Source: Strobilurus pachycystidiatus
Taxonomy: Eukaryota > Basidiomycota > Agaricomycetes > Agaricales > Physalacriaceae
NCBI GenBank assembly: GCA_019915135.1
Contig: JAHLMK010000010.1
Span: forward strand, 1,550,001 to 1,614,000
Length of the DNA stretch: 64,000 nt
Reading direction: 5' to 3'
Within the stretch, counting starts at the first letter, position 1; each line of letters begins with the position of its first letter. The notes beneath the pieces are model-generated. The model had not been told where the DNA came from and made no database searches. It saw nothing but the letters and a program-made list of their open reading frames with translations. Made by a program: the position numbers and the translations under genes. Shown one piece after another: positions 43,101-51,242 of this stretch.

Positions 43101-44068
43101 AGCCGGTCCGATGTGTGCTTGTCAAAGACAGTGAGATAGGCATGATATTGAGAAGGAATACGCTCAGCGAGAGGACGGGTGTCCTTGGGTATTTGACTAG
43201 CTTCAGCAAGTTCCTGCGCCTTGCTAAATCCAGCACGTATTTGAATAGAGGGACCATCAGGAGTTTGTGGATCTCGCACCGGGCGGGGATAATCATCCCG
43301 AAATACTTGAGTGTACATCTGCTCTTCCCATTCTCTTGGGACCTCCACTTCTTCTTCATTGTCCTCGGTGAACAAGACGACGGGAATTTGAACCCGATTG
43401 TAAACGCGGGGTCGGATGCTTCGACGTTGTCCGGCTGTACGCTGGACTGGGACAGGCCGGAGGTTGCCTTCGCGATCCTTCCATTGAACTTGGTAGTCTC
43501 GATGGTGAAGACGAGGGTCGTGAGGAGAGCGTTTAGTGGGGATGGGAATGCGTTTGGCGTGAGCACGTACGTCAGTCACCGGGGGGTTGTTGAGGGTACA
43601 AGAGTTGGGACAGCGAGTGAAATCTATCTGGACACCAGCCCAGTCTATTTCTGGGTTGTGTTCGTCGAGCCAGTCAGTGCCAAGGATAACGTCGTGATCA
43701 CCAATGTCAGTGACGTAGAGCTCGATTAGCTCTTCGTGATAGGAATGACCGTCTCGGCTATAGATCCGGATGCGCTGGGTAGTATAGTGTCGGACCCAGC
43801 CCATAACGTTTTCGGTGCCGTCAACGTTGCGAACAGGGAAAGGGGAGGAAAGGGGCATGAGGGTGAAATGATGCTGGTTTGCATAGCGGGCGTTGATAAT
43901 AATACCTTCAGCGCCGCTATCAATTAGAGCTTGTGCGACGATTTTTCTGCCAGTGATTTTGCCAATGAATTCAAGTTCCAGTGTGATCGAGGGTGTCTGT
44001 CGGTTCTGGGTGACTGCTGACATTCGAAGTTCTTTGGGATGGGTACGCTCACAAAGGGTTGATAACAC
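39983..44068 (-). CDS. pol: Element A pol: protease, RT, RNase H, integrase, chromodomain
   Basis: An uninterrupted 1361-codon frame. In order: aspartic protease ALIDSGAEG (residue 50), reverse transcriptase with YMDDILIFT (about 493), RNase H VDASDYATGGIL (about 640), integrase zinc finger (HPGRFKTYELL...CATCQMTKP, about 865-910), DDE residues in TTDFITDLP, ISDRGPQFASK and HPQTDGETE, and a chromodomain (IQYLVKWLDYPSSENTWEP, about 1230-1265). The last about 45 residues are encoded inside the 3' LTR. All catalytic residues appear intact, so this polyprotein could be functional even though gag is broken. Gag lies in a different frame upstream. Confidence 0.96.
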   Translation of the reverse strand: MLSTLCERTHPKELRMSAVTQNRQTPSITLELEFIGKITGRKIVAQALIDSGAEGIIINARYANQHHFTLMPLSSPFPVRNVDGTENVMGWVRHYTTQRIRIYSRDGHSYHEELIELYVTDIGDHDVILGTDWLDEHNPEIDWAGVQIDFTRCPNSCTLNNPPVTDVRAHAKRIPIPTKRSPHDPRLHHRDYQVQWKDREGNLRPVPVQRTAGQRRSIRPRVYNRVQIPVVLFTEDNEEEVEVPREWEEQMYTQVFRDDYPRPVRDPQTPDGPSIQIRAGFSKAQELAEASQIPKDTRPLAERIPSQYHAYLTVFDKHTSDRLPQHSPWDHAIDLKPGFEPKLCKTYPLSPTEQAELDAFLDENLAKGYICPSKSPMASPFFFVKKKDGKLRPVQDYRELNKGTIKNEYPLPLIGELIDKLKGARYFSKVDLRQGYNNCRIKEGDEWKGAFKTNRGLFEPLVMFFGLMNSPATFQAMMNTILKDLIDSGKVVVYMDDILIFTKTLEEHRKVVLQVLQRLKEHDLYAKPEKCTFEAESIEFLGLIISHNELRMDPVKVDGVAKWPLPRNVKDVQSFLGFGNFYRRFIEGFSRIARPLFDLTKKDEPWVWKPECQEAFEALKDAFTSSPVLIMPNPDKPYRVEVDASDYATGGILSQTGDDDQWHPVAYISKSLSEPQRNYDIHDKELLAIIRALEAWRQYLEGSAHQVDILTDHKNLEYFANSQKLSRRQARWALFLTRFDFTLTHKPGTQNRSDPLSRRADHKEGVDDDNTDRILLDPKFFRIRATRPGEVVAVGDAELRRRIRECPNKDAEVRGALEVILRNGPRSLVKNLQEWNYEDGLVLFRGKVYVPDDLQLRRDIVKMHHDSLGPGHPGRFKTYELLSREFWWPGMSIFVRDYVDGCATCQMTKPRNHPAHVPLIPKEIPERPFGTITTDFITDLPECEGYNAIHCVVDRFTKTVIVSPCRKTIDADGTVDILVDGVYRRYGLWDKMISDRGPQFASKVMQAVHAKLGITSALSTAYHPQTDGETERYNQELEQYLRVFCNYRQDDWVKYLPFAEFSHNSRIHSATGKSPFELLHGFKPRLYPSLNPTSNIPTVEERLTNLERLREEVKASLTTAAEIMKRNNGDVTKKGITFKVGDKVLLDGKNLKTTRPKAKLSDKHHGPFEVTDVLGPVNYRLKLPPTWRIHPVFHAALLLPFVETEAHGPNFPSNPPDLIDDKEEFDVEAILDSRPTRNKRGIQYLVKWLDYPSSENTWEPSSNLTKALPLIKEFHRTHPTAYSKPLPHLRTLGVTVNDIWTGTTALQAQAHPKEGVLSRIASILLPPSRLHSRHRHILPSLHSPRPGPSPHSLGIHRLGIA

Positions 44069-44139
44069 AGAGAATCGATTGGTAAAATTTGTGACAGAAT
44101 TGCGTACAGCTCCTCCTAACGTCGGGGTAGGGGAGCGCT

Positions 44140-45192
44140 CTAAAAATCCAGGCCAGCGACATCCTTCAAGAAAGCCAAGGCCTGCGCCTTCTCATCTCCC
44201 TGTAGGCCACGGAGCAAGTTGGCCGCGTTGCTAATTTGTTGAATTGCATCGGCAGACGATGCGGGAGCAGTGTCGGAGGAAGTGGGAACAGCCGTGACAG
44301 CGGCGGACGTATCAGCGGCGCGAATGGTGCGGTTTGCGGCCGGAGCAGAGGCGCTGGTACCAAAGCGAGTAGGATAGTCCTTGGACATATGGTTGGGGCC
44401 GCGGCATCTAAAGCAAGCGCCCTTCCTGCGAAGGATTTCGCGCTCCTCGGGGGTCAGCCTAGTCAAAGGAGAGGACGAGGTAGCACCTGTGTTACGGGAT
44501 GCATCTACATCCATAGGTACTCCCATATCTTGAGCGGGAGCCGGGGCGCGCTGGGGCGGGGCACGAGGAGCGTAAATGCCGGGAGAGGAGTGGGAGCGCT
44601 GTGTCCAGTTAGCCTTTTCAGCCTTGCGGGCTTCATAGGCATGCTGCATCTCAACAGCGCGGGTCTTGAACTTGTCAAGGGTATCGGGAATGGGGTAGGA
44701 CATGCAGATTCGGTCCAAGAGACTGGGGTTCAAGCCGCGTTTGAAGAAGTAGAGTAACGAGCTTTCGTCAAACTGGGAGTCATCAGCGTAGCCATCAAAA
44801 GCAGTGATGAACTTATCAATTGAAGATAAGTCCTTTTCCTGGCGGATGGTCTCGATGGCGGTACGCGCAGCAGTGATTGGGTCGATGGCCGCATAGTCGG
44901 CTTTGAACTTCTCGATGATAGATGCCTGTGTGGTCCAGCGTTTGCTGGCAGCTGGGATGGTATTATCGTCCTGATCGGCATCGTACTCTTTCATGCGGCG
45001 TTCTGCCCATTTACCGGCGAGAGGTCCCTTGAAATATGAAAGGAAGACCGAGACCTTCTCGATCTCAGTAGAATAGCGGGCAGTGTTCAGCCGCATGTGG
45101 TTGCGGTATTGGGCCAGCCATGTAGTAGATGTGGCGCGGTCGCCGACGAAGTCGTCAAGCTTAGCTCCACGCTCGCTGGGAATAGTAGTCAT
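44140..45192 (-). CDS. gag: Element A gag, C-terminal part
   Basis: 350 codons from a Met after hAT copy 2 to a stop at 44140. It covers the capsid-like region (AQYRNHMRLNTARY, FKGPLAGKWAERRM) and a zinc-knuckle-like segment CFRCRGPNHMSKDY in which the fourth ligand is Tyr instead of Cys. The natural gag began about 2 kb further upstream, near 47221. The N-terminal part is separated by the hAT insertion, so this frame is a 3' remnant. Confidence 0.85.
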   Translation of the reverse strand: MTTIPSERGAKLDDFVGDRATSTTWLAQYRNHMRLNTARYSTEIEKVSVFLSYFKGPLAGKWAERRMKEYDADQDDNTIPAASKRWTTQASIIEKFKADYAAIDPITAARTAIETIRQEKDLSSIDKFITAFDGYADDSQFDESSLLYFFKRGLNPSLLDRICMSYPIPDTLDKFKTRAVEMQHAYEARKAEKANWTQRSHSSPGIYAPRAPPQRAPAPAQDMGVPMDVDASRNTGATSSSPLTRLTPEEREILRRKGACFRCRGPNHMSKDYPTRFGTSASAPAANRTIRAADTSAAVTAVPTSSDTAPASSADAIQQISNAANLLRGLQGDEKAQALAFLKDVAGLDF

Positions 45193-45292
45193 GATAGGAG
45201 GGACTGGGTGAACTGGAAAAGATGGAGACGATGACCGAGAGGGATTGGAAGAGGAAGATGACGATGAAGACGGGGGAGTCGATGGTTCAGAG

Positions 45293-46573
45293 TAGAGACC
45301 TTCACGAGTCCTGACTCGAGTTGACTCGGACTCGTGGTCGTGAGTACTCGTGGGCCAAAACGGTGCCCGCGACTCGCATCAGGACTCGCACTGGCAAAGA
45401 CTCAAGTCCCGCGAGTCGAGTACTCGCGGGTCTAATGAGTACTCGCCAAGATCTGAGTCGTCATGAGTACTCACAAGTACTTGCATGAGTACTCGCGCAG
45501 TACTCGTGGTAATCATTGTCATGCATGACGAATCCCCCCGAGCAATTGCGCAGGGGGCCTCAGCCGGGCATGATTAGATGGTAAAAAAGATGGGAAAGTT
45601 GCATGGGTGCCGATGGGAGCGGGAAGCAGGCCAGCGGGGTGGTGAGAGTGGTGAGGTAGTGGGCGGGTGGCTGGTGGCGGATAGGATGGAAGGCGGGGCC
45701 GCAATGTATATTGCCATAAATTGAATCAATGGAGACAGCACCATTTGACGCTGTCAAAATGAGTGAGAAGAAAGGACATACCTGGACGGATAGGGGCAAC
45801 GCTCTCAAAATAGCCGGTGTGGTGGGAAGTGGTGTGAGTGGCTGATGGGCAATGGAGGCTGCATATTGGTATCTAAGATATGATTATTAGTAGAGACGGC
45901 GTCGTTTGACGCAGTTGAAATGAATACAACACACCTAGAGGCGCAGCGTCACCAGCAGACACGCCGTGCCCCATTGTTCCGCTCTTGACGGGTGCTGCTG
46001 CCGTCGTTGGCATCCGCGTCGTCGACGTCGTCCACTTCAGCAATGACCAACGTCTTTGTTTGTCGTGTGCTGCCCTTTTGTGGGGACTTTTGCGGTGTTG
46101 TCATTCCGTTGCTAGGGCTGTGACGCCCTAGCAACGGGCTGTGAATGCTGTCCAGGCCATCTTGAATGGCATACCGAGTGTCGTCCGAGTCCAGCTGACA
46201 GTTTGTCAGGCTGGCGGGGTTGACGAGACGTCAAGCCCCATGGTGGTTGCGGTGAAAGGAGTGTCGATCACGATCACTCGGGACAATATCTCAATCCCGA
46301 GTGATCGTGATCCGGTGATTCAGTGTGCGTGGTTGGTTACACGCACTCAACCCACATTCCAAGGTCAGACATTGACCATTGGAATGCTCGCAAACATGCG
46401 AGTCTGGGCGAGTACTCGTGACGAGTACTCACTAGACTGCAACCGTGCCCGTGACTCGTGTAGGACTCGGGTCGGCAAGATCCGCGGATCCTCGGAGATC
46501 GAGTCCCGCGAGTCCCCGAAGCGAGTCGAGTCACGGGTACTCACGAGACCCCTCAGACTCGTGAAGGTCTCTA
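45293..46573. mobile_element. hAT-type non-autonomous element, copy 2
   Basis: 1281 bp, same ends (TAGAGACC...GGTCTCTA) as copy 1, flanked by a different 8-bp duplication GTTCAGAG (45285-45292; 46574-46581). By eye it differs from copy 1 at two positions (25732/46342 and 25892/46502 regions). It interrupts the gag of element A. Confidence 0.94.
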
Positions 46574-47221
46574 GTTCAGAGGGTTCGGGGTCTAAAGCGA
46601 GAGGTTGGGATTCAGGTGGTGAATTGTCCTGGACTGGGGATGGAACTGGGGAGGTAGGAGCAGAGTTAAAGGTTGGTTCCGATCGGACAGGAGACGGTGG
46701 AGCAGAGGGGACTGGGGTACGAGGTGCAGGTGAGCCTGAGGTCTGTGTGGATGATTGTAACTCAGCTCGAGTGCGCTCTTCTAAACGCCTTTTAGCCTCC
46801 TGATGCTCTTCTGATTCAAGGTAGTACTTGTCTCCGTTTGGTTCAAGGTAATGCCAAGATTCGGGGTAGTCTTCGTCTTCTGGCTCGTAGAAGATCTCCT
46901 GGGGGTGATACTCTTCGTCGAGTTGGAAGTACTTGCCCTGATGAAGGTAGGCGCCGGGAGGTGGTGTGGGAGGCGCTTCTTCTGCAGAGAAGCGGGCGAT
47001 GATGGGAGGATAGGAGTGCGTGGACCGGTATCGGTGTCACGCCAGAAACTGCGGTGATCTCCGCGATGACGAGCTCTAATAGCAGCCGGTAGAGTGTGAA
47101 AGAGAACTTCGCGGTGGGTTAACGTACGGGGAGTGGCAGCTGCAGTCTTCTTGAATACAAGGCGTGTGGGACGAGGTTGAGAGGCAGGTGTGGGGTCTGA
47201 GGTTGTGCGGTCGGCGGGCAT
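46574..47221 (-). pseudogene. gag: Element A gag, N-terminal part (frameshifted)
   Basis: The minus strand from MPADRTTSDP (47221) reads as a Pro/Thr/Arg-rich gag head to about 47030 (SFWRDTDTGPR). Natural gag sequence then continues in another frame (YPPIIARFSAEEAPPTPPPG, EEYHPQEIFYEPEDED) to the hAT insertion point at 46574. This implies a frameshift near 47000-47030 in addition to the insertion. Confidence 0.7.
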
Positions 47222-47254
47222 GCGCCGAGCGAGGGTGTGAGGTGGGTGTAGAAG

Positions 47255-47264
47255 AGTCTGTTCT
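47255..47264 (-). other. Element A primer binding site, self-priming type
   Basis: Just inside the 5' LTR the minus strand reads AGAACAGACT. It is the exact complement of AGTCTGTTCT (47412-47421, minus strand), which lies about 30 bases after the LTR TATA box, where the transcript should begin. Pairing of the mRNA 5' end with the PBS is the hallmark of Tf1/sushi self-primed retrotransposons. Confidence 0.75.
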
Positions 47265-47266
47265 AG

Positions 47267-47737
47267 TGTCAAGACTGGCGCCCGAATACTAAGGCGACCA
47301 CCCAAGTCACAAACAAGACAGAGAAGAGGGATAGAGATTGAAGTATAAGATGTGGAGGAGTGTGTTGAGCTACAACAGTACTAGGAGCGACCAAGCAGTG
47401 AGTAGACGAAGAGAACAGACTGAGGAAACTAAAGGGAAGGGAGCTACTATATATATACAAAGTCCGTGGCTGTGTAGTAAGGAGGAGAACAATAAGACAA
47501 TAGGAAGTCCTAATGTGGCGAGACAATAGGCGGGCCGGAGTAGAGACAATAGGCGGTCCGGAGTGGACCCAGGTGGTCATCAGACCACTGATTGACAGGT
47601 CTAGGCAATGCCAAGACGATGGATGCCAAGTGAATGTGGGCTAGGCCCAGGCCGAGGTGAATGTAGAGATGGGAGAATGTGGCGATGTCGGGAGTGGAGA
47701 CGTGATGGAGGAAGCAGAATAGAGGCGATTCGTGACA
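47267..47737 (-). repeat. Element A 5' LTR
   Basis: 471 bp. It contains the promoter TATATATATA at 47448-47457 and the predicted transcript start region with AGTCTGTTCT at 47421-47412 (minus strand). Confidence 0.95.
47448..47457 (-). promoter_or_regulatory. Element A LTR TATA box
   Basis: TATATATATA about 36 bases (minus strand) ahead of the self-complementary AGTCTGTTCT. The same sequence occurs in the 3' LTR. Confidence 0.6.
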
Positions 47738-47875
47738 CTACCTAGAAATGTACATCCTGACGGCCGTGCTATGATCTTGCGGAGCTCTATCAGCGGCTGA
47801 TCAGTATGTGTGCTGGATTTCACTAGGTGAGTAACTCGATTGATATCCTTTGCTAGTCTCCGTCGCGAACGGCGG
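47738..47875 (-). other. Element B gag-pol junction (start of pol frame)
   Basis: The minus strand carries the first part of the element B pol frame (LNRRSRRRLAKDINRVTHLV...IARPSGCTFLG), directly after and +1 to gag. The frame is broken at 47738 by element A and continues at 39648 (SKATQTKACVNGIG). Confidence 0.75.
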
Positions 47876-50716
47876 TTAAGAACCGTCTTTTTGTAGAATG
47901 CTGGCAGCTGTACATGCGCGCGCTGTTTGTACGGGCTGCGCGTGAGCTTGTGAGTACGTTGTGAGATTTACCGTTTCTGTTATGTTTTGATCCTGTGTAT
48001 CCAGTGTATCGCCCCCCGGAACTCTTTCAACGGACTCACTCTCGTGATTTCCGCTGTTCGACCGCGAGGCATACTCAAAATCCTCCTCCGGATCAGTTTT
48101 CGATTCGTAGTTATCGGCGTCTAGTTCATCGAGGACTTCGCAATAGAGATCGTCATACTCATCAAGAGCTTCTTGCAAGTCGTCGTCGGTCTGTGCTAGC
48201 CGAGTGCGAGCTGTTCGGAAAGCCTTCTTTGCATACCTGCACTCACGATCCCAGTGTAGAGCACTTCCGCAATGTCGACACGGCCTTGCACCTTTTGCCT
48301 TCGGAGTCAAACCTTTAGTGGTTACGTTCGAGTCGTCCTTTGGAAACGCCGGTGGTGGAAGCTTTATAGATGCTCCTACTAAATGCACTCGTACAGTGCG
48401 TTCCGTTTCTTTGACCTGTTCTTCATAATGATGACGTTGCGGTAAACATTCGATTAACGCCTCTTCGTGGAAGTGTATAGCGCGTTGAAGATCCACAAGT
48501 TTGACATATAGGTGGGTAGTCAAAATCATATTCCATTGACTTGGAGCACCACTCATTACCTCTGAAATCATCTCAGAGTCGTCAAAGTTGTATGCCATGG
48601 TAAGGAGGTCCGCTTTCCGGATGAAGTATTGACTAGGTGTTTCGCGTGCATGACCCGTATCTCGGAATCTACTGTCACTGGCGCGTTTACGAAGGCGCTC
48701 CCACCATTTTTTGGTCAGGAAATAGCCTGTGATCTCGCGTCGTAATGTCTTCCAATTAACTTCCACCGTCTTACGGTGTTCATGCGCCATTGACCAGTAC
48801 CAACTTCCAGCAGCACCTGTCAATCTTCGAGGAACAATTTTCGCAAGCTGGATCTTTGTTCGGTCGCTCATGTCCGCGATGTCATCCATCTTTCGCAGCC
48901 AGTGTATTATCAGGTCGGTGTTGCCGTCCCAAGGTTCCACATCACTTATCTTCAACTTCATGTCAAAGTGTGGCTCTCCAGATCGGTTCTCAGGTGGTCC
49001 ATTTCCGGAACCGCCTCCAGGATTCCCTCCCGGATTCCCGCCTGGATTCCCGCCACTACCGCCGCCTGGGTTTCCGCCACCACTTCCACCGGGAGGTCCA
49101 CCTCCGGGTAGACGTGATGGCCATCCAGATCCGTCTGATGGTCGCTCAGGCGGTCCATTTCCGCCTCCACCGGGTCCTTTACTTCCTGATGGATCAGAGT
49201 AGCTTGCGGGGTAAGATCTTTGCCCTGCATCTGATCTGTTCTGATTGTTCCGAGAGGCAGACGCTTCTGTGAATCGACGCGTACTGGGATCCGGTCCATC
49301 AGTAATCTCTGCTTCCGATGCATACGCGGCTGGCGGATAAGAGACGTGTGCGCGTGGTTGCGCTGATTGAGACGTGTTGAGAGGCGTGGACTGGGCATAG
49401 GGTAACGTCTGATTGTGATTGAAGTTATCCTCATTACCAGAATAAGACATCCGACTGCTCTGTGTCTGCGCACGGGGTTGGGCTTGGCTCGAGTTATCTG
49501 GTCTGGGCGCGTAGCCCTGTGTGTTGCTGTCTTCGAAAGGTCCAGCACCCGCCATGTTTCCTCCTCGTGTGCGCGGGTTGAACACTCCTGAGATAGATTC
49601 TCCTGCAAAATGCACACTGGGACCAGCGGGGGCTTCCCCACGATAACCGAAGGAATCAGTATAGGGAATGTTCATACCATATTTGGACGGTACTGGCTCT
49701 ACAACCTGTCGTCGGGACTGTAAACCCTGAGATATTGACGTATCTGGGGTATTCCCTCTGCGCGGACCATCCACCGGTGATTGGGAAATTGTTGACTGAT
49801 ATTGCGCAACTCTGGACTGCAGTATCTCTGTCTCCTGGTCGACTTTTCCGCTTTGAGGACCTCCAGAAGCCCAATTGTGGTACTTGTTTAGCGTAAATAA
49901 GAACTGCTCACTCTGCGCGATGAACGCGATCACATGGACTTCATAATCGTGAGCGGGGAGCCATAAATCAATGTCGTTCTCCGGTCCCCATCGAGGCAGT
50001 CTGAGTGTTCTCTTACCGAACATAACGAGAGAAGATACTGCAATGCGCAGCCGAGCCTGAAGCATCTGTATATAGTGAATATACTTATCCTCATCGAGAT
50101 GGTATCCCTCAATGTCACCGTTAGCTGGACGCAGGGCCCATGGTGCGTGTATCAAGTCTCTCAGTGCGCGTAATTCACGGAGATACTCTTGGTTTACTTG
50201 ATATGCACTCAGAACCGGTGCTGTGGGTAAACCATCAAACAGAAGACTCGATTCAGCCATCAATTCTAAGGCATCTACCCGTCGGTTTAACCACTTCTGT
50301 AGGGTAGCCTCCCTGACTTCTGGATTGTCACGGTACATTTCTCCTACCGCCAGCACGATGTGTGCCTTCGGCTGGAAGTGCATCAAACCTTTTAATTGAA
50401 TTTCTCGGGCCGTGGCGTCGGGCCACTGGTCTATATGATCAACGAAGCCTCCGATCAGCTTCTCGTCGATCCCGTATCCTTGATTGAGATTGCCCAATCG
50501 TAGGTGCTCAAAGTCATCGCGTGGCTGGGTCTCTGGACCGCGTGTCGTCCTGCGACCTCGACGGTCCATAGTGACATGACTGTCATCTAGTGGCACTGTA
50601 GTATGGCTTTGAGAGCCAGTCTGGGTGGGGCCTTGTTGTTCTGCCAGACGCGGTGAGTGGCTCTGCCCTCGCGATCCCGATACGGAACTGGGTAAGGGCG
50701 GATATGTTTCTGCCAT
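47876..50716 (-). CDS. gag: Element B gag
   Basis: An intact 946-codon frame starting 79 bases downstream of the 5' LTR. The N-terminal half has charged helices. The middle is low complexity (Gln/Ser/Tyr, then a Gly/Pro/Asn block with repeated GGNPGG). The capsid-like region follows (DVEPWDGNTDLIIHWLRKMDD, SWYWSMAHEHRK). A zinc knuckle CRHCGSALHWDREC (CX2CX4HX4C) sits near residue 810, before an acidic tail. The gag stop is followed by the pol frame in +1, so a frameshift or readthrough is needed to make pol. Confidence 0.92.
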   Translation of the reverse strand: MAETYPPLPSSVSGSRGQSHSPRLAEQQGPTQTGSQSHTTVPLDDSHVTMDRRGRRTTRGPETQPRDDFEHLRLGNLNQGYGIDEKLIGGFVDHIDQWPDATAREIQLKGLMHFQPKAHIVLAVGEMYRDNPEVREATLQKWLNRRVDALELMAESSLLFDGLPTAPVLSAYQVNQEYLRELRALRDLIHAPWALRPANGDIEGYHLDEDKYIHYIQMLQARLRIAVSSLVMFGKRTLRLPRWGPENDIDLWLPAHDYEVHVIAFIAQSEQFLFTLNKYHNWASGGPQSGKVDQETEILQSRVAQYQSTISQSPVDGPRRGNTPDTSISQGLQSRRQVVEPVPSKYGMNIPYTDSFGYRGEAPAGPSVHFAGESISGVFNPRTRGGNMAGAGPFEDSNTQGYAPRPDNSSQAQPRAQTQSSRMSYSGNEDNFNHNQTLPYAQSTPLNTSQSAQPRAHVSYPPAAYASEAEITDGPDPSTRRFTEASASRNNQNRSDAGQRSYPASYSDPSGSKGPGGGGNGPPERPSDGSGWPSRLPGGGPPGGSGGGNPGGGSGGNPGGNPGGNPGGGSGNGPPENRSGEPHFDMKLKISDVEPWDGNTDLIIHWLRKMDDIADMSDRTKIQLAKIVPRRLTGAAGSWYWSMAHEHRKTVEVNWKTLRREITGYFLTKKWWERLRKRASDSRFRDTGHARETPSQYFIRKADLLTMAYNFDDSEMISEVMSGAPSQWNMILTTHLYVKLVDLQRAIHFHEEALIECLPQRHHYEEQVKETERTVRVHLVGASIKLPPPAFPKDDSNVTTKGLTPKAKGARPCRHCGSALHWDRECRYAKKAFRTARTRLAQTDDDLQEALDEYDDLYCEVLDELDADNYESKTDPEEDFEYASRSNSGNHESESVERVPGGDTLDTQDQNITETVNLTTYSQAHAQPVQTARACTAASILQKDGS

Positions 50717-50776
50717 GATGAATTGATCAATCTCTGTAGATTACTTCCCCGGGATAGCTTCGGACGTAGCGATGAA

Positions 50777-50794
50777 GTTCAATGTGTCCACCAA
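50777..50794 (-). other. Candidate primer binding site of element B
   Basis: The minus strand directly inside the 5' LTR reads TTGGTGGACACATTGAAC, starting with the TGG expected for pairing to a tRNA CCA end. I cannot name the tRNA. No self-complementary copy in the LTR was noticed. Confidence 0.35.
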
Positions 50795-51242
50795 TGTTGT
50801 GAATGTCGGATAATCTACGAAGGTCAGTGGAGTATCCGAAGGTCGAGGGTTCGATCGCGGTTCGAAGCGAAGGTCGGTAGTGTAGTGTGTTGAGAACGTA
50901 TGACTAGTTTAGTTCGAAGTCACACGAAATGAGTATGAAATGAGAATGAAATGAAATTGAGACGGAGTAAGTAAAACAGATATATCGGTAAGTGTTTAGT
51001 TGTGGGCAGTAAAAAGGTGTCTTCTCAGAAGGGCCTGTTACTGGTTAAATACTGTACTACGAGGCAGTGTACTACTGCGCGACTACTGCGGAAAGCTGTC
51101 CGACATAGCCTTGAGGCTGTCCGAGTGAAACGCGAACTAAATACTGAGTGAGAGTGAAACGAGGAGAGCTGACGAATTTTTAAATAAGATAATTCTAGGC
51201 AGATAAGATAAGTGAGACGGAGGAGGTTACAGATCCATAACA
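50795..51242 (-). repeat. Element B 5' LTR
   Basis: 448 bp, identical by eye to 32353-32800. Followed by the target duplication GGTCG at 51243-51247. Confidence 0.95.

Larger units (their letters stand above)
39649..47737 (-). mobile_element. Element A: Ty3/Gypsy chromovirus (Tf1/sushi-like) nested in element B
   Basis: 471-bp LTRs (39649-40119 and 47267-47737), identical by eye, begin TGTC and end GACA. The duplication CTACC flanks them (39644-39648; 47738-47742). Orientation is minus. It contains gag (broken), pol, a purine tract AAAGAGGGGG next to the 3' LTR (about 40121-40134) and a self-priming site beside the 5' LTR. It sits between the gag and the protease of element B. Its own gag is interrupted by hAT copy 2 (45293-46573) and shows a frameshift. 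Confidence 0.95.
32353..51242 (-). mobile_element. Element B: Ty3/Gypsy chromovirus, nested host of other elements
   Basis: Two 448-bp LTRs (32353-32800 and 50795-51242), identical by eye, start TGTT and end AACA. The 5-bp duplication GGTCG flanks them (32348-32352; 51243-51247). Orientation is minus: 5' LTR at the right, gag, then protease and pol, an extra gene, a purine tract (about 32801-32812) and the 3' LTR. Element A (39649-47737) and a MITE (39098-39559) are inserted inside. Removing both with their duplications leaves about 10.3 kb, which is long for a Ty3 element. The identical LTRs mean insertion was recent. Confidence 0.95.

Noticed and set aside
43076..43729. Plus-strand frame of 217 codons
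   Set aside because: Antisense shadow of the element A protease/RT region.
46141..46803. Plus-strand frame of 220 codons
   Set aside because: Spans hAT copy 2 and its flank. A frame across a transposon boundary is not a gene.
48958..49641. Minus-strand frame of 227 codons inside element B gag
   Set aside because: Alternative frame of the low-complexity Gly/Pro/Asn part of gag. The 946-codon gag frame explains the region.
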